Part shown: positions 13,973 through 22,800 of the stretch, piece by piece | Position numbering within the stretch: the first letter of the stretch is position 1 | How the letters are laid out: the number at the start of each line of letters is the position of its first letter | From: a virus | IMG/VR virus record: IMGVR_UViG_3300046170_000328 | Span: 1-39,980 of that record | Direction: 5' to 3' (one strand) | DNA length: 39,980 bases | Made by a program: the position numbers and the translations under genes | The notes under the pieces: generated by a model | Seen by the model: only the letters and a program-made list of their open reading frames with translations | The model's database searches: none | What the model was told of the DNA's origin: nothing

Positions 13973-14806
13973 ATGACTGACGAATCCCGTTACCTCAACG
14001 AACTGTCTAGGTTCCCGCTGCTGACCGCAAGCCAAGAAATCCAGCTAGGTAGGCAGGTGAAAAAATATGTCGAGCTTAAGGACTTGCCTAACGATCAACT
14101 GGATGACATCCAGAAACGACAGATTAAGACTGGCCTTAGGGCTAAGGAAAAGCTAATCAAAAGCAATATGAAGTTAGTGGCAAGTGTTGCAAGGAAAATG
14201 TTGGCCAAGGCAAACCCCAAGACCCTGACTTTTTCTGATTTGCTGCAAGAAGGAGCGATTGGGTTGAGTAGAGCGGCAGAACTGTTTGACCCTGAAAGAG
14301 GCTATAAATTCAGCACATACTCATATTGGTGGATTCGGCAATCCATCAGCCGTGCAATATATGGAACTGACAGGATGATTCGCGTGCCTGACTCAATGCT
14401 GAATCGATTCATAAAAGCACAAAAGATCTTGAAAGATTTTCACTTTGAGAATGGGTATTCACCTTCCACTGAGCAAATCACCGAGCTGACAGGATTGCAG
14501 CCAGGTGATTTTCAGTTAATGGCGCAGTCATATCATCATAAATCGTCTGATGATCCGATTTTTGGGAACGATCAAGGGCTATCAATTATTGAAGCATTTT
14601 CTACCGATAACCCTAGAGCCGGAGATTGCTTCGAGACAGACCTAGAAGTAAACGAACAAATCGAAAAAATACGCGCTGCAATGCCACGGCTTGATGATGA
14701 AAGCCAGCAAATAATACGCGATTATTTCGGCCTGGATAATGGCGAAGAGAAGAATCTTTCCCGGCTTGCGAAGAGAAAGGAACTTGCCGGGAGAGCGTTA
14801 GATTGA
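13973..14806 (+). CDS. Phage sigma-70 family factor, region 4.2 frameshifted
   Basis: Region 1.2 is YLNELSRFPLLTASQEIQLG. Region 2 includes FSDLLQEGAIGLSRAAELFD and YSYWWIRQSISRAIYGTDRM, close to cyanobacterial group 1/2 sigma factors. Region 3 includes GYSPSTEQITELTGL, and region 4.1 is near LDDESQQIIRDYFGLD. The frame ends early at RLAKRKELAGRALD, before the recognition helix, but the -1 frame supplies a good region 4.2 (see 14780-14859). It would redirect host RNA polymerase to phage promoters. As written it would lack -35 recognition. The start has no ribosome binding site behind the terminator. Confidence 0.85.
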   Translation: MTDESRYLNELSRFPLLTASQEIQLGRQVKKYVELKDLPNDQLDDIQKRQIKTGLRAKEKLIKSNMKLVASVARKMLAKANPKTLTFSDLLQEGAIGLSRAAELFDPERGYKFSTYSYWWIRQSISRAIYGTDRMIRVPDSMLNRFIKAQKILKDFHFENGYSPSTEQITELTGLQPGDFQLMAQSYHHKSSDDPIFGNDQGLSIIEAFSTDNPRAGDCFETDLEVNEQIEKIRAAMPRLDDESQQIIRDYFGLDNGEEKNLSRLAKRKELAGRALD

Positions 14807-14859
14807 AAAAAGATAAGGCGTTGATAAAACTTAAAAGCTATATTAATTTCAGCTGTTGA
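14780..14859 (+). pseudogene. Out-of-frame sigma region 4.2
   Basis: Shifting -1 after the AAG at 14777-14779 reads GTCRESVRLKKDKALIKLKS and stops at 14857-14859. This matches the S-R-E-x-V-R recognition helix and K-A-L-x-K-L end of sigma-70 region 4.2. A single missing base restores the full factor. Either a sequence error, a mutation or an unrecognised frameshift explains it. Confidence 0.75.
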
Positions 14860-14894
14860 AATCTTCTAGTTTTATTTCTAGATTTAAAATGTGT

Positions 14895-15068
14895 TCAACA
14901 GCCTGGAGCATCACCTTGCTCTTTTTCCGCCAATGTTCTGACCAGTTGGCTGCAAAGCTTCCTGACTTCTGCCTCAGTGCCTTGGGTCAGAACAGATCGT
15001 GCATGACGTTCAACGTCTATCTGTTTCTCTAGGCTGATTGATGGCACTAGCCAATGAGCAAACGCCAT
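14895..15068 (-). CDS. Small helical hypothetical protein, 57 aa
   Basis: ATG at 15068 gives MAFAHWLVPSISLEKQIDVE followed by RHARSVLTQGTEAEVRKLCS; a GTG at 15047 would give 50 aa. The helical, charged product resembles short cyanophage orphan proteins. It is the last minus-strand gene before the sigma gene and overlaps the start region of the opposing small gene at 15114. Confidence 0.55.
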   Translation of the reverse strand: MAFAHWLVPSISLEKQIDVERHARSVLTQGTEAEVRKLCSQLVRTLAEKEQGDAPGC

Positions 15069-15113
15069 ATTTCTGAATGCATTTCATCCATGGTAAGGAG
15101 CACACCGCCAACA

Positions 15114-15251
15114 ATGCAACAGGTTGAAACCACCGTTGGCACGATCTGGCGCGTAACGTTTGCTGGCATCACCCGTGAGCACCAGCAAAAATGGCAGGCC
15201 GAAATCTACTATCAGCAGGCAATGGACGCTTACAACGGGATGTTCAAGTGA
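15114..15251 (+). CDS. Small hypothetical protein, 45 aa
   Basis: ATG at 15114 lies 13 bp after AAGGAG (starts MQQVETTVGTIWRVTFAGIT). Earlier in-frame ATGs at 15054 and 15090 are possible. The C-terminus QQKWQAEIYYQQAMDAYNGM is helical and aromatic. Function unknown. It is convergent with the HNH gene, overlapping its end by 8 bp. Confidence 0.5.
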   Translation: MQQVETTVGTIWRVTFAGITREHQQKWQAEIYYQQAMDAYNGMFK

Positions 15252-15471
15252 TCCAGCGTTCGATCCTGGCCTCACGATCCGCCGACCAAAACGGCTGACA
15301 CCTAAACCACTCACGCCACGGCTGAGCCCCCTTCTGACCGTTGCATCGTGAACAGCAGGCTACAAGGTTTCCGGGGATTGTCTGGCCGCCGGCTGCCTTT
15401 GGGCGCACATGATCTAACGTCGTGTTCCCCGTGGTGAGCTCACCGCCGCAATAGCGCACACATATGATCAA
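15244..15471 (-). CDS. HNH endonuclease, 75 aa
   Basis: A compact HNH domain: CRYCGG-like zinc pair at the N-terminus (VRYCGGELTTGN), LDHVRPKAAGG with the catalytic His, NLVACCSRCNGQKGA with the Asn and second zinc pair, then a helix. The start must be TTG at 15471 or a nearby GTG, because a stop lies just upstream. Such small HNH proteins assist terminases at genome ends or act as free-standing homing enzymes. It lies beside the lysis genes here, so its role is open. Confidence 0.85.
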   Translation of the reverse strand: MIICVRYCGGELTTGNTTLDHVRPKAAGGQTIPGNLVACCSRCNGQKGAQPWREWFRCQPFWSADREARIERWIT

Positions 15472-15505
15472 AAGCCTTCGAGGATGCTGCGCCTAAACCT
15501 GGCCT

Positions 15506-15530
15506 GAGCTGATTTTTTGGGGATCAGCTC
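15506..15530 (-). terminator. Hairpin downstream of endolysin
   Basis: GAGCTGAT (15506-15513) pairs perfectly with ATCAGCTC (15523-15530). It lies 19 bp beyond the end of the endolysin module on the minus strand. No U tract follows, so termination strength is doubtful. Confidence 0.45.
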
Positions 15531-15548
15531 GGCGCCATCGATGAACAC

Positions 15549-15756
15549 TCAGTAATCCCACCGGACCCACAGCCCCCCTTCTCTGCGCCCTAAATGTATG
15601 AAACCCCTTGATGCGGCACGGCCAACACTATGGGGCCAATGCTCCTCGCAGTACGCCTGAACCGCCCAGATGTCAGAATCCTGCAAGTAGAAGTCCACGG
15701 CTCCAACGCCTTTTTGATCGTATAGATGCTCGCTGCGGAATGCACCGCCGACCTGA
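15549..15756 (-). pseudogene. Out-of-frame C-terminal half of endolysin M15 domain
   Basis: Read from 15755 down, this frame gives QVGGAFRSEHLYDQKGVGAV, then DFYLQDSD, ending GFIHLGRREGGLWVRWDY. It contains the His (SEHLY), Asp (AVDFY) and His (FIHLG) expected for zinc binding in M15 peptidases. Skipping base 15756 joins it to the N-terminal part (SGYRPPAINR) in the next feature. Confidence 0.75.
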
Positions 15757-16602
15757 TCGATTAATAGCCGGGGGCCTGTAGCCAGACGTGATGATGACCG
15801 GCCTGCCGCCAAAATTGACGCGAACACGCTCAAGGAATGCCGCCAGCTCAGCGGCCATATCAACCTGATATTGGTGCTCAAAACGCCTGGCCTCTTGACC
15901 CAGCGCAAATTCACCCAGCGTGATATGTGGCGTTAGCCGGGTGCTGAATGGTGAGCCGGGCCGTATTTTCGCAATCTCGCGTGGTTTCTCTTCTGCAGGC
16001 TTATTCTTGACTGCAGCTCTATCCATGATTGAGACCAACTTGCTGGCGTATTCAGGGTCGGTGGCGTAGCCCTCGCTCACAAGCAGCTGCGCGCATTCAT
16101 CGCGTGTCATGGCTCGGTTCACGCCATGATGCTGCCGATAGTCCTTATACCAGCGCGACACAAGATACTCGACGCAGGCAGCCAGCGATGGAAAGTCGAT
16201 GAACTTGTCGGTGATCGTGACCCATTGCCCGCCCAAAAACTCCCGCGTGGTTGCGGCTGTGCCGGATCCCTTCAATCCGAAGTAGTTGTGTTTCCCCGAC
16301 GTGTGTTCGCCCCATCCACTTTCAAGTGCCCATTGAGCTGCTGCGACATCGGGAAACTTTGCCCCGGCATGTCTGGCCGCAGCGAGAACTCCGTCCCAAG
16401 TGTTGTCAAATGCCTGTGGTGGATCTGGTTGCTTTCCAGACTGGCTCCAGACCGCGAACCATCCCCGATCGCGACGCATGGCGATTTCATAGCCATTTTT
16501 GCTTAGATCCGCCTCTAACTCTTGAATCGCTGCGGCCTGATGAGGGAGCGCTTTGTAGTAACGGAAAAGCTGCTCAAGCGTGATCGGCTTAATATTCGTC
16601 AT
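15673..16602 (-). CDS. Endolysin: glucosaminidase plus M15 peptidase (frameshifted)
   Basis: Residues about 65-195 form a glucosaminidase/FlgJ-like domain with WALESGWGEHTSGKHNYFGL (candidate catalytic Glu94), which cuts glycan strands. From about 224 a peptidase M15/VanY-like domain begins (TPHITLGEFALGQEARRFEH, SGYRPPAINR), which would cut the peptide stem. After Arg282 this frame turns into Arg/Ser-rich sequence and the zinc ligands lie in the neighbouring frame. As written the muramidase part is intact but the peptidase is not. It follows the small lysis membrane genes. Confidence 0.85.
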   Translation of the reverse strand: MTNIKPITLEQLFRYYKALPHQAAAIQELEADLSKNGYEIAMRRDRGWFAVWSQSGKQPDPPQAFDNTWDGVLAAARHAGAKFPDVAAAQWALESGWGEHTSGKHNYFGLKGSGTAATTREFLGGQWVTITDKFIDFPSLAACVEYLVSRWYKDYRQHHGVNRAMTRDECAQLLVSEGYATDPEYASKLVSIMDRAAVKNKPAEEKPREIAKIRPGSPFSTRLTPHITLGEFALGQEARRFEHQYQVDMAAELAAFLERVRVNFGGRPVIITSGYRPPAINRSGRRCIPQRASIRSKRRWSRGLLLAGF

Positions 16603-16807
16603 TCCAAGGCGCTTTGATGTGTAGATCGTCTATTTGGGGTAGTGGCATAGCTGGCGGCTGAGATTTGTGCCACAGCTCAACCTCAACGTCAATCCTTGGC
16701 TTTAGCGTTGCCTCGAATTTGCGACGTTGAATTTCGCGCTGGAGCCCCTCAAGCGGTGATCGCGTCGAGAGCCTAAGCAACCACCGCCCGTCGGCAGGGA
16801 TCAGCCC
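16589..16807 (-). CDS. Lysis-region second domain, reached by -1 frameshift, 72 aa part
   Basis: This frame reads GLIPADGRWLLRLSTRSP, then LEGLQREIQRRKFEATLKPR, and ends APWNDEY, a coherent soluble domain with no ATG, GTG or well-placed TTG at its head. It begins at the shift site of the upstream 48-aa membrane gene (A AAA AAG), so the expected product is a 119-aa membrane-anchored fusion. A CTG at 16804, coupled to the TGA, is the alternative start. The end overlaps the endolysin start by 14 bp. Function unknown; location suggests lysis. Confidence 0.6.
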   Translation of the reverse strand, partial: GLIPADGRWLLRLSTRSPLEGLQREIQRRKFEATLKPRIDVEVELWHKSQPPAMPLPQIDDLHIKAPWNDEY

Positions 16808-16947
16808 TTTTTTGCTTTCAATGCACGCAAGATAGAAAAAACTAACTGAACTACAGAATTTGATTTCAGCGTTGGTGATAAAGCAATAATTTCAGATGCG
16901 GCAGCAACGATGATCCACGTGATTGGGGATGTAAGAATTTCTTCCAT
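16801..16947 (-). CDS. Small membrane protein, holin-like, 48 aa
   Basis: ATG at 16947 opens MEEILTSPITWIIVAAASEI, then IALSPTLKSNSVVQLVFSIL and a basic tail. Two hydrophobic stretches are separated by a short loop. Size, position beside endolysin and basic C-terminus suit a small holin or holin-associated protein. The end contains a perfect -1 slippery heptamer two codons before the stop, so a fraction of ribosomes may make a longer fusion. Confidence 0.65.
   Translation of the reverse strand: MEEILTSPITWIIVAAASEIIALSPTLKSNSVVQLVFSILRALKAKKG
16809..16815 (-). promoter_or_regulatory. Candidate -1 frameshift site A AAA AAG
   Basis: In the gene frame the codons are GCA AAA AAG GGC TGA. The heptamer A-AAA-AAG is the most efficient bacterial -1 slippery type. 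GCGGTG and CACCGC about 20-50 nt downstream can form a six-pair stem. The -1 frame stays open for 72 codons. Confidence 0.6.
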
Positions 16948-16977
16948 GCTGTTCAGTGATTGACCTGTGATCTAATC

Positions 16978-17223
16978 CTAAGGCTCGCGGGCTTCAAGGG
17001 CTGTGATTCTGTTGCCCTGTTCGTTCAGGAGCTTATAGATGCCAGCACGATCGGCCTTCATGTCTTGATGTAGTGAATCCAACCGCTCGCCAATCGATTC
17101 CACTGCAACCGTTAGCCTGATGGCTTCATCTCGATTGTTGCGGCTGCGGCTGCTCCAGCCTGCCGCGGTAACTCCCGCGATTCCAATCATTGCCCCTACA
17201 GCTGCAGCGACGATTTCGATCAA
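16978..17223 (-). CDS. Membrane plus coiled-coil lysis-region protein, 81 aa
   Basis: The start is TTG at 17223. A membrane helix (IVAAAVGAMIGIAGVTAAGW) is followed by a polar helix with heptad character (AVESIGERLDSLHQDMKADR, then LLNEQGNRITALEAREP). This is the layout of spanin-like or holin-accessory proteins of phages (membrane anchor with periplasmic or cytoplasmic coiled coil). It lies in a run of small lysis-associated genes between tail fibres and endolysin. Confidence 0.65.
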   Translation of the reverse strand: MIEIVAAAVGAMIGIAGVTAAGWSSRSRNNRDEAIRLTVAVESIGERLDSLHQDMKADRAGIYKLLNEQGNRITALEAREP

Positions 17224-17374
17224 GATCCTGCAACCGCTTCAAGGTCATTTTAGGGGATCCGGCCTTGCCGTCCACAATGGCGCACGCCCTGCGGTAAAAA
17301 AACGAATCGGTCTTCTGGGCCTTTTCAAGCGCAGCTTTAATCGTGACCCAATTTGAGTAGGTGCGATGGTCCAT
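17126..17374 (-). CDS. Small hypothetical protein, 82 aa
   Basis: The first about 45 residues look genuine (MDHRTYSNWVTIKAALEKAQ, then FFYRRACAIVDGKAG). The final 35 overlap the next gene in another phase and are Arg/Asn/Cys-rich, so the functional protein may be shorter or the end frameshifted. The start ATG is 4 bp after the tail-fibre stop. No family recognised; co-transcribed with fibre and lysis genes. Confidence 0.55.
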   Translation of the reverse strand: MDHRTYSNWVTIKAALEKAQKTDSFFYRRACAIVDGKAGSPKMTLKRLQDLDRNRRCSCRGNDWNRGSYRGRLEQPQPQQSR

Positions 17375-17377
17375 CTG

Positions 17378-17959
17378 TTAGGTGGCGATTATTCCCAGCG
17401 CTCGCAATGCTGCCAACGCTGATTCAAGCTTTGCCTCGATCTCTCCGCAATACTCAAGCAGCTCCGCATTTGTTGGCGCTGCAGCGTCTGCGATTGTCAC
17501 TGATCCATCTGGTGTCGGTAGCGTGCCGCTAGTAGCCGCAACTGTTAGGTCTGGAATCGCTGCAGGTTGGCCAGCAGGTGTCGTGCCAAACAGACCCAGG
17601 GATGCACCACTGATTTGCAGCTGAGTTGAGAGCGTGCCAGCTGTTTGCGTTTTCAGCTGTATAGAACCAACCTCTGCACCATCAGTCGGGTCTGAAACGC
17701 TTCCCTCGATCGCTGCATAATCAACGTCAGCAGGGCTCGCGTTATCGTTTTTTGCCCTGTAGAACAACGTGCTGATTTTGTCATTTGCAACGCTTGCGGC
17801 TCCATTCCTGGTGTGATACAGCGTCACATCAGCGCCGGATGCTGAATCAACGGCATTGCACTCAACCTGAAACGCGGTTGACGTGATTCCCGTCGTCAGG
17901 TGGAGCGGATACTCAGGATCTAATTCATGGATGCCAACATTGAAGCCATCAATCCGCAC
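17378..17959 (-). CDS. Tail fibre protein, C-terminal fragment, 193 aa
   Basis: The fibre-like sequence begins VRIDGFNVGIHELDPEYPLH, which resembles the continuing repeat of the upstream fibre protein. It ends in a helical trimerisation-like tail (NAELLEYCGEIEAKLESALA). The only start is a GTG inside the upstream gene. The two frames read as one fibre if a single base near 17972 is skipped. It would be an adhesin or fibre tip; as written it is probably a fragment. Confidence 0.65.
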   Translation of the reverse strand: MRIDGFNVGIHELDPEYPLHLTTGITSTAFQVECNAVDSASGADVTLYHTRNGAASVANDKISTLFYRAKNDNASPADVDYAAIEGSVSDPTDGAEVGSIQLKTQTAGTLSTQLQISGASLGLFGTTPAGQPAAIPDLTVAATSGTLPTPDGSVTIADAAAPTNAELLEYCGEIEAKLESALAALRALGIIAT

Positions 17960-18542
17960 TCGACTTGCCGACAGTACCGGCTGATGATGTCATCAGGTCA
18001 AGAACGCCATCCTCCGCTGTATTGGTTGGCGTCTTGATTTCGGCCCTTACGCTTGCATATTCAGCTGTATTGCCGCCTGAATCTTTGCCTCTAAATTCAA
18101 TATTGCCTATGTTGTCGTCTGCTGCTGGTGACGCTGAATTGCGATAAAGCACAACGTCAGGGGCTGTATCTCCGCCCGTATCATTGTTCTCAATGATCAC
18201 CTGATCAGTTGTATCACTGCCAAAAACATGAAGCTGCGCCGCTGCCGTCCCTGCACCTAGTTGAAACCCAGCGCTTGTAATTGCAGCGACAAAACTTGAA
18301 TTTATCGACAAGCCGATTTCGTTTTGGGCGACTCTATACAGCCCAGTGACACCGCCATCACTCACCCAGCCCAAGGCAGGCGCACCTGCGCTGCCGTTAG
18401 GAAGGCTGCGAAATACTTGGCCGAAAGCCACCGTTTTGTTTTTGTTGACGTTTGCCGCTTCTGATATATCAACGACCGGGATTAGGTCACCAGTCGCAGG
18501 GCTGGTCAGTGAAGCTAATTCTGTGATTTTACGGTCAGCCAT
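17949..18542 (-). CDS. Tail fibre protein, N-terminal part, 197 aa
   Basis: It starts MADRKITELASLTSPATGDL, a common N-terminus of phage fibre proteins that attach to the baseplate or tail tip. Beta-rich repeats follow (PALGWVSDGGVTGLYRVAQN, GFQLGAGTAAAQLHVFG). The end (MTSSAGTVGKSSAD) breaks off where the expected G-x-V-x-I-D-G-x-N-V-G motif appears in the next frame. Host recognition is the likely role. It follows the S74-tailed fibre. Confidence 0.75.
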   Translation of the reverse strand: MADRKITELASLTSPATGDLIPVVDISEAANVNKNKTVAFGQVFRSLPNGSAGAPALGWVSDGGVTGLYRVAQNEIGLSINSSFVAAITSAGFQLGAGTAAAQLHVFGSDTTDQVIIENNDTGGDTAPDVVLYRNSASPAADDNIGNIEFRGKDSGGNTAEYASVRAEIKTPTNTAEDGVLDLMTSSAGTVGKSSAD

Positions 18543-18545
18543 TAA

Positions 18546-19829
18546 TCAAGCCTCCAAAGCGTCAACGCGAGACGTTAGTGTCTCGATCTGGCTGATTGCG
18601 TCTTGCAATGCTGCGGTGAGCAATGGGACCAGCTTTGAATGATCAATGCCTTGATAAACAGGCTCTCCGTTGTCGTCGATTTCGTCTTTGGCGCCGGTTA
18701 CAGACTCAGGGACAACCTCTTGAGCTTCATGCGCCATAAAGCCATCGACAACAATTGACGGCTCTTGAATGAAATTAAATCGTTTAGGTTTTAACTTTTT
18801 GACTCTATCGATGGCATCATTAATTCCAACGATATTTTCTTTTAGCCGATAATCTGAGCCTGTGTTGTAAACGACAGAAGTTGTCGTTACTTCAATTCCT
18901 CCTTTATATCCAGATTGATAGCGGACAGAAAAAACGGTGCCTATTGTATTTCGGTTCACAAGAATTGGGGTGGCTGCCTGGTTGCTCACGTAAAGACTGG
19001 GACCGAGTGCAGTTTTTTCAAATGATGCGCCTGTGTTCGTGTTATTTTTCCCCGGAGTGATTACGCCTGTGCCGCAAAACAAAATGTCACCATCAGCTCC
19101 TAGCGTTAAAACTTCATTGACTGCGGAACCGCCGTTAGTAAAAAATACAAGCCTGCCTTTTTGGTCGTCGCTATCCCCGCCAAAGCCGTCCCCTTGATGG
19201 AAGGCCCCAATTTCGGCCATTGCAGAAATTTCGCCGCCAGACTGTTCACCCTCAAATATGACTTTGCTTTCTCGGCCCCCATCATTATCCTCCTGAGTGC
19301 TGTTTCTAAGGGTTACATAGGGTGCTGTGCTGACTATCTCCACAAAAGTCCCAGGGTCACTGACACCAATCCCCACCCTGTCGGTGCTTGCGTCCGTACA
19401 TAAAAGAGCTGAATTGTTTTGCCCTTCAATCCTCACGTCGAGGTTATTGCCCCCTTCATTGATGACAACATCGCTTGAGCTTGCCGTCACCACGTCGTCA
19501 CCAGCAGCGACGAATTTCAGCTGATTAGCTCCTCCCCTCGTCAGTCCGGTGTCAGTATCTGCCGCAAACGCCAGCGCCGGAGCTGCTGAGCTGCCATCTT
19601 TCAGCAGCCTGCCCCCGTCCAGCGTGCCGAGCGTGACCCAATCTGAATTGGCTGTGTTGCGCTGTTTAAGCAGGTTGTTTGTAGTGTCAACCCACCACAT
19701 AAAGGCAAACGTGGGATTGGGTTCGGTCGCGCTGCTGTTATTGCTAACGATTGCCTGCAGTGTTTGATTCGCATCAGCTCTGAATGCTGCTCCTGATGCA
19801 TTAGCTAAAACGTAGTCGGAGTTCGCCAT
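18546..19829 (-). CDS. Tail fibre with S74 intramolecular chaperone, 427 aa
   Basis: The N-terminal part contains fibre repeats (FAFMWWVDTTNNLLKQRNTA, PALAFAADTDTGLTR). The C-terminus is an S74 chaperone domain: DYRLKENIVGINDAIDRVKK, then HEAQEVVPESVTG, ending in a coiled coil (ISQIETLTSRVDALEA). Such domains drive fibre trimerisation and then cut themselves off at a Ser/Lys site near their start. The gene lies directly after the tail tip gene J, as expected for a side or tip fibre. Confidence 0.88.
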   Translation of the reverse strand: MANSDYVLANASGAAFRADANQTLQAIVSNNSSATEPNPTFAFMWWVDTTNNLLKQRNTANSDWVTLGTLDGGRLLKDGSSAAPALAFAADTDTGLTRGGANQLKFVAAGDDVVTASSSDVVINEGGNNLDVRIEGQNNSALLCTDASTDRVGIGVSDPGTFVEIVSTAPYVTLRNSTQEDNDGGRESKVIFEGEQSGGEISAMAEIGAFHQGDGFGGDSDDQKGRLVFFTNGGSAVNEVLTLGADGDILFCGTGVITPGKNNTNTGASFEKTALGPSLYVSNQAATPILVNRNTIGTVFSVRYQSGYKGGIEVTTTSVVYNTGSDYRLKENIVGINDAIDRVKKLKPKRFNFIQEPSIVVDGFMAHEAQEVVPESVTGAKDEIDDNGEPVYQGIDHSKLVPLLTAALQDAISQIETLTSRVDALEA

Positions 19830-22800
19830 TTAAGTCTCTGCGGTTCCAAATCCAGTCGCTTGATACTGAAAATTACGGTCAATCGCAATGTTAAAGCGGT
19901 TTTTGAACGTAATCGTGAACTGACTAGCGCTGGGGGATGTGATCTCATAATAATCCCCTGCAGCTAGGTTTGATGATGTGATGCCAATCCCAGGCGCCTG
20001 ATAGAACGCTTTTGCAAACGTCACTGTCTTGGCCCCTGCCCCGCTTGCAATCGTTGCGCTGCTTTCCGTGCGTGATTCAAGCTGAACGGTGAAACCCAGC
20101 TCATCAACAATCGGAGTCTGATCGCTGGCGAACGTTTGCAGGTTTGTCCTAAATTGAAACTGCCTGCCGGTGTAGCGGCCTGATTCCATTGGCGTCCATG
20201 CGCCGAAATCTATATCTGATTCTGTCTCGATCTTGTCGCCGTCCTCCAGCAACAAGAAATCGCCGTCCTCTAAAAGGAAAAACTGATCAACAGTAGCCTG
20301 ATCGCTCGTCCTGAAAAACAGATCTGCGCTGGTGTTGTCGGCCAGATCCCCGTCGACATCTGACCACCTATCGATAAATTCTGTTCTGTCATCGATCAAG
20401 GCGTCAGGATAGATCCCTCTTGTGGTTAGCTTCCTCTCGAAAAGTACGCTGAAAACTCCGCCCAGATCAAGCACGTTTTCAAAGTAATATTCACCGCTGG
20501 GCAAGCGCTCGCCAAAAGCGACGATTAAGGACAGGTCATCAACAGATGACAGTTCGTCAAAATCAACAACATCATCGACAGTTGAAACCGTACTAAGGGT
20601 TGAAGCGCCACCTAAGACCAAGCCGTCAAGGTCGCTGTCATAGAAAACACCATCTTTGACTCCTTTGAATGGTGGCGTGTCTTGATCTTCTCTTCTCGTT
20701 TGAATGTCAAGCCTTGGGATAGGCGCCGGCAGGCTGATGACTGCTGATTTTGCATTTGCACTGCGCTGGCCAAATTCGCTCTCAAACTTGACCAGATATT
20801 CACCTTCAATCAGCGGCAAACTTGCGTAATTCGTCCTGGCCTCAACTTTTCTCAACAGCGTGCTGTTTGGCCATGTGGCTGTCCCATCGGTCTGGGATGC
20901 CTGTCTGATCAGCGCAATGAACTTATCCGTATTCAGCGCGGTTTGGGGGATTGCCCACCTCAGCACAACTTGATCACTGCCAGACGCTTGAATGGTCACG
21001 TCTGCCGGATCTGGCGGCAAAACAGTGACACCAGCCTGGCCGGGCTCGATTTCAACGACTGGCACCGTAAACCGCCCAGTCACATAGGGCGAGCGTTTCC
21101 GCAGTGGAGCAACGCCAACGCCTCTCACCCTCACCGTGAGCTGAGTGCCAACACTCAACCCATTGATCTCCAAAAATACGTTGGACGTTGAGACAGCTGT
21201 GTAATTCCCATCGCCGAGCTTGTACTCCAGCTCAAAATCAACAGTCTGGCCAGTTGAACCGCGAGACCATGAAACAACGGCTTGATTCGTTGTTTCGCTA
21301 TTGATCTGGATTTGACGGGCTGAAATATTTAAGTTTGTAGGCTTTGCCGGTGTTTCATTTAATAGTGTTATTGGCTCAAATTCCAGTTTCCCGCCACTGT
21401 CAGCCGCTGAGTAGATGCTGTCGTTGCTTTCAACGCCTGTGATTCCAAATTGACCATCACCGTTGTCAGAAACTGAAAGGCATCTGAATTTTTGCTCTTT
21501 GATGTTGCTCGCGCTGATCGACCATATTGACTGCAACAATGGCGCAGCGCTAAAAGCTTGCACATTCACCACTGAACCCGCTACAGAGAGGATTGGCCGC
21601 GTCTCAACCGATCCATCTGGCAATGTGCAGGTCAGCCGGTCATTCCCTCCACCTGCCAATGCTGCGGTCTGATCGAGCGTGATTGCAGACGTTGTTGCCG
21701 CGCTCACTCGTCCAGCAAGACGCACGCCTTGCCGCATTTCATCCGCTACGGCGAAGATCTGCCCAGGGAAAACGACTGCGCCCTGCAGCCCTGTGGCAAA
21801 GGTCACGACCTCGCCGTCAATCTCCTCAGACAAAAGCGCCCACCGCCCCAGCCGTTGCGCTTGAAACTTTGAGGTAACGCCAAAACCCACCAACTCCCTC
21901 ACCTGATAGCCGTATTTGCTTATTAGCTCCGCATCTTCAACTACAACAACATTTGACTTAAAGAAGTTTGCGGGGTCGTTATACCTAACCCTAATTGATG
22001 TGCTCCTGGTTTTTAGTGATGTTCCTGAATAAGAGAACGCCCCGTTGATAACGTTGCTATTTGTATAAAGATGCACAGCTGAAAGGCTGCTGCCGTCTAA
22101 ATTCCCGTGATCGGCTGTCGCTTGAATCGTGTTTGCCTGCCAATACAACATCCCCCTGAACACACTGGCTAGATCCTGCAAAACGTTGAACGCTTCAGCC
22201 CTGCTGGCTATCACGGTGTTGCAAGCGAAACGCGGCTCTTGTGTGCCGTCTGGGTTTGTAACCAACTGATTTGAATACTGGCTCAATGGGTACAAATCAA
22301 CCCAACTCAGGCTTGACGCATCTACAAAATCACCGGCCCCATATCTGCTGTTCGTGGCCATGTCGTACCAGCAGCAGACGGGGCAGGTCGTCCAGGCTTT
22401 CTTGAGGCTGCCATCAAATGCTCCATCAAAGCCCAGGCTGCCATCAGCACGAACAAACGAATTTGATGGAACTTCAACGATCCGGCCTCGAATCTTGTAA
22501 GCCCTCGTCGGCAAGCTTTTGAACTGCTGCGTAGAGATCGAAAGGCCAGCCACCGCGCAGAATGGATATGCTGTTCTAAGAGATTGGAGCTCGATCAAGC
22601 TGGTCCAAAATATCTGATTGCCCCTGCCGTTTGCAATTGGGATGTCTTGATCAATATCAGTAAAGTTTTGAAATTTAACCTCAAAGTGATTCTCCCCAAG
22701 GTTCACTTTTCTCACTCGGATATTCCACGGGCCTTGGCCGCTCAGGTTGATTCGTGGCGACTTCAGTTGATAGTCACTCACCGCAATGCCTGTGATCGTC

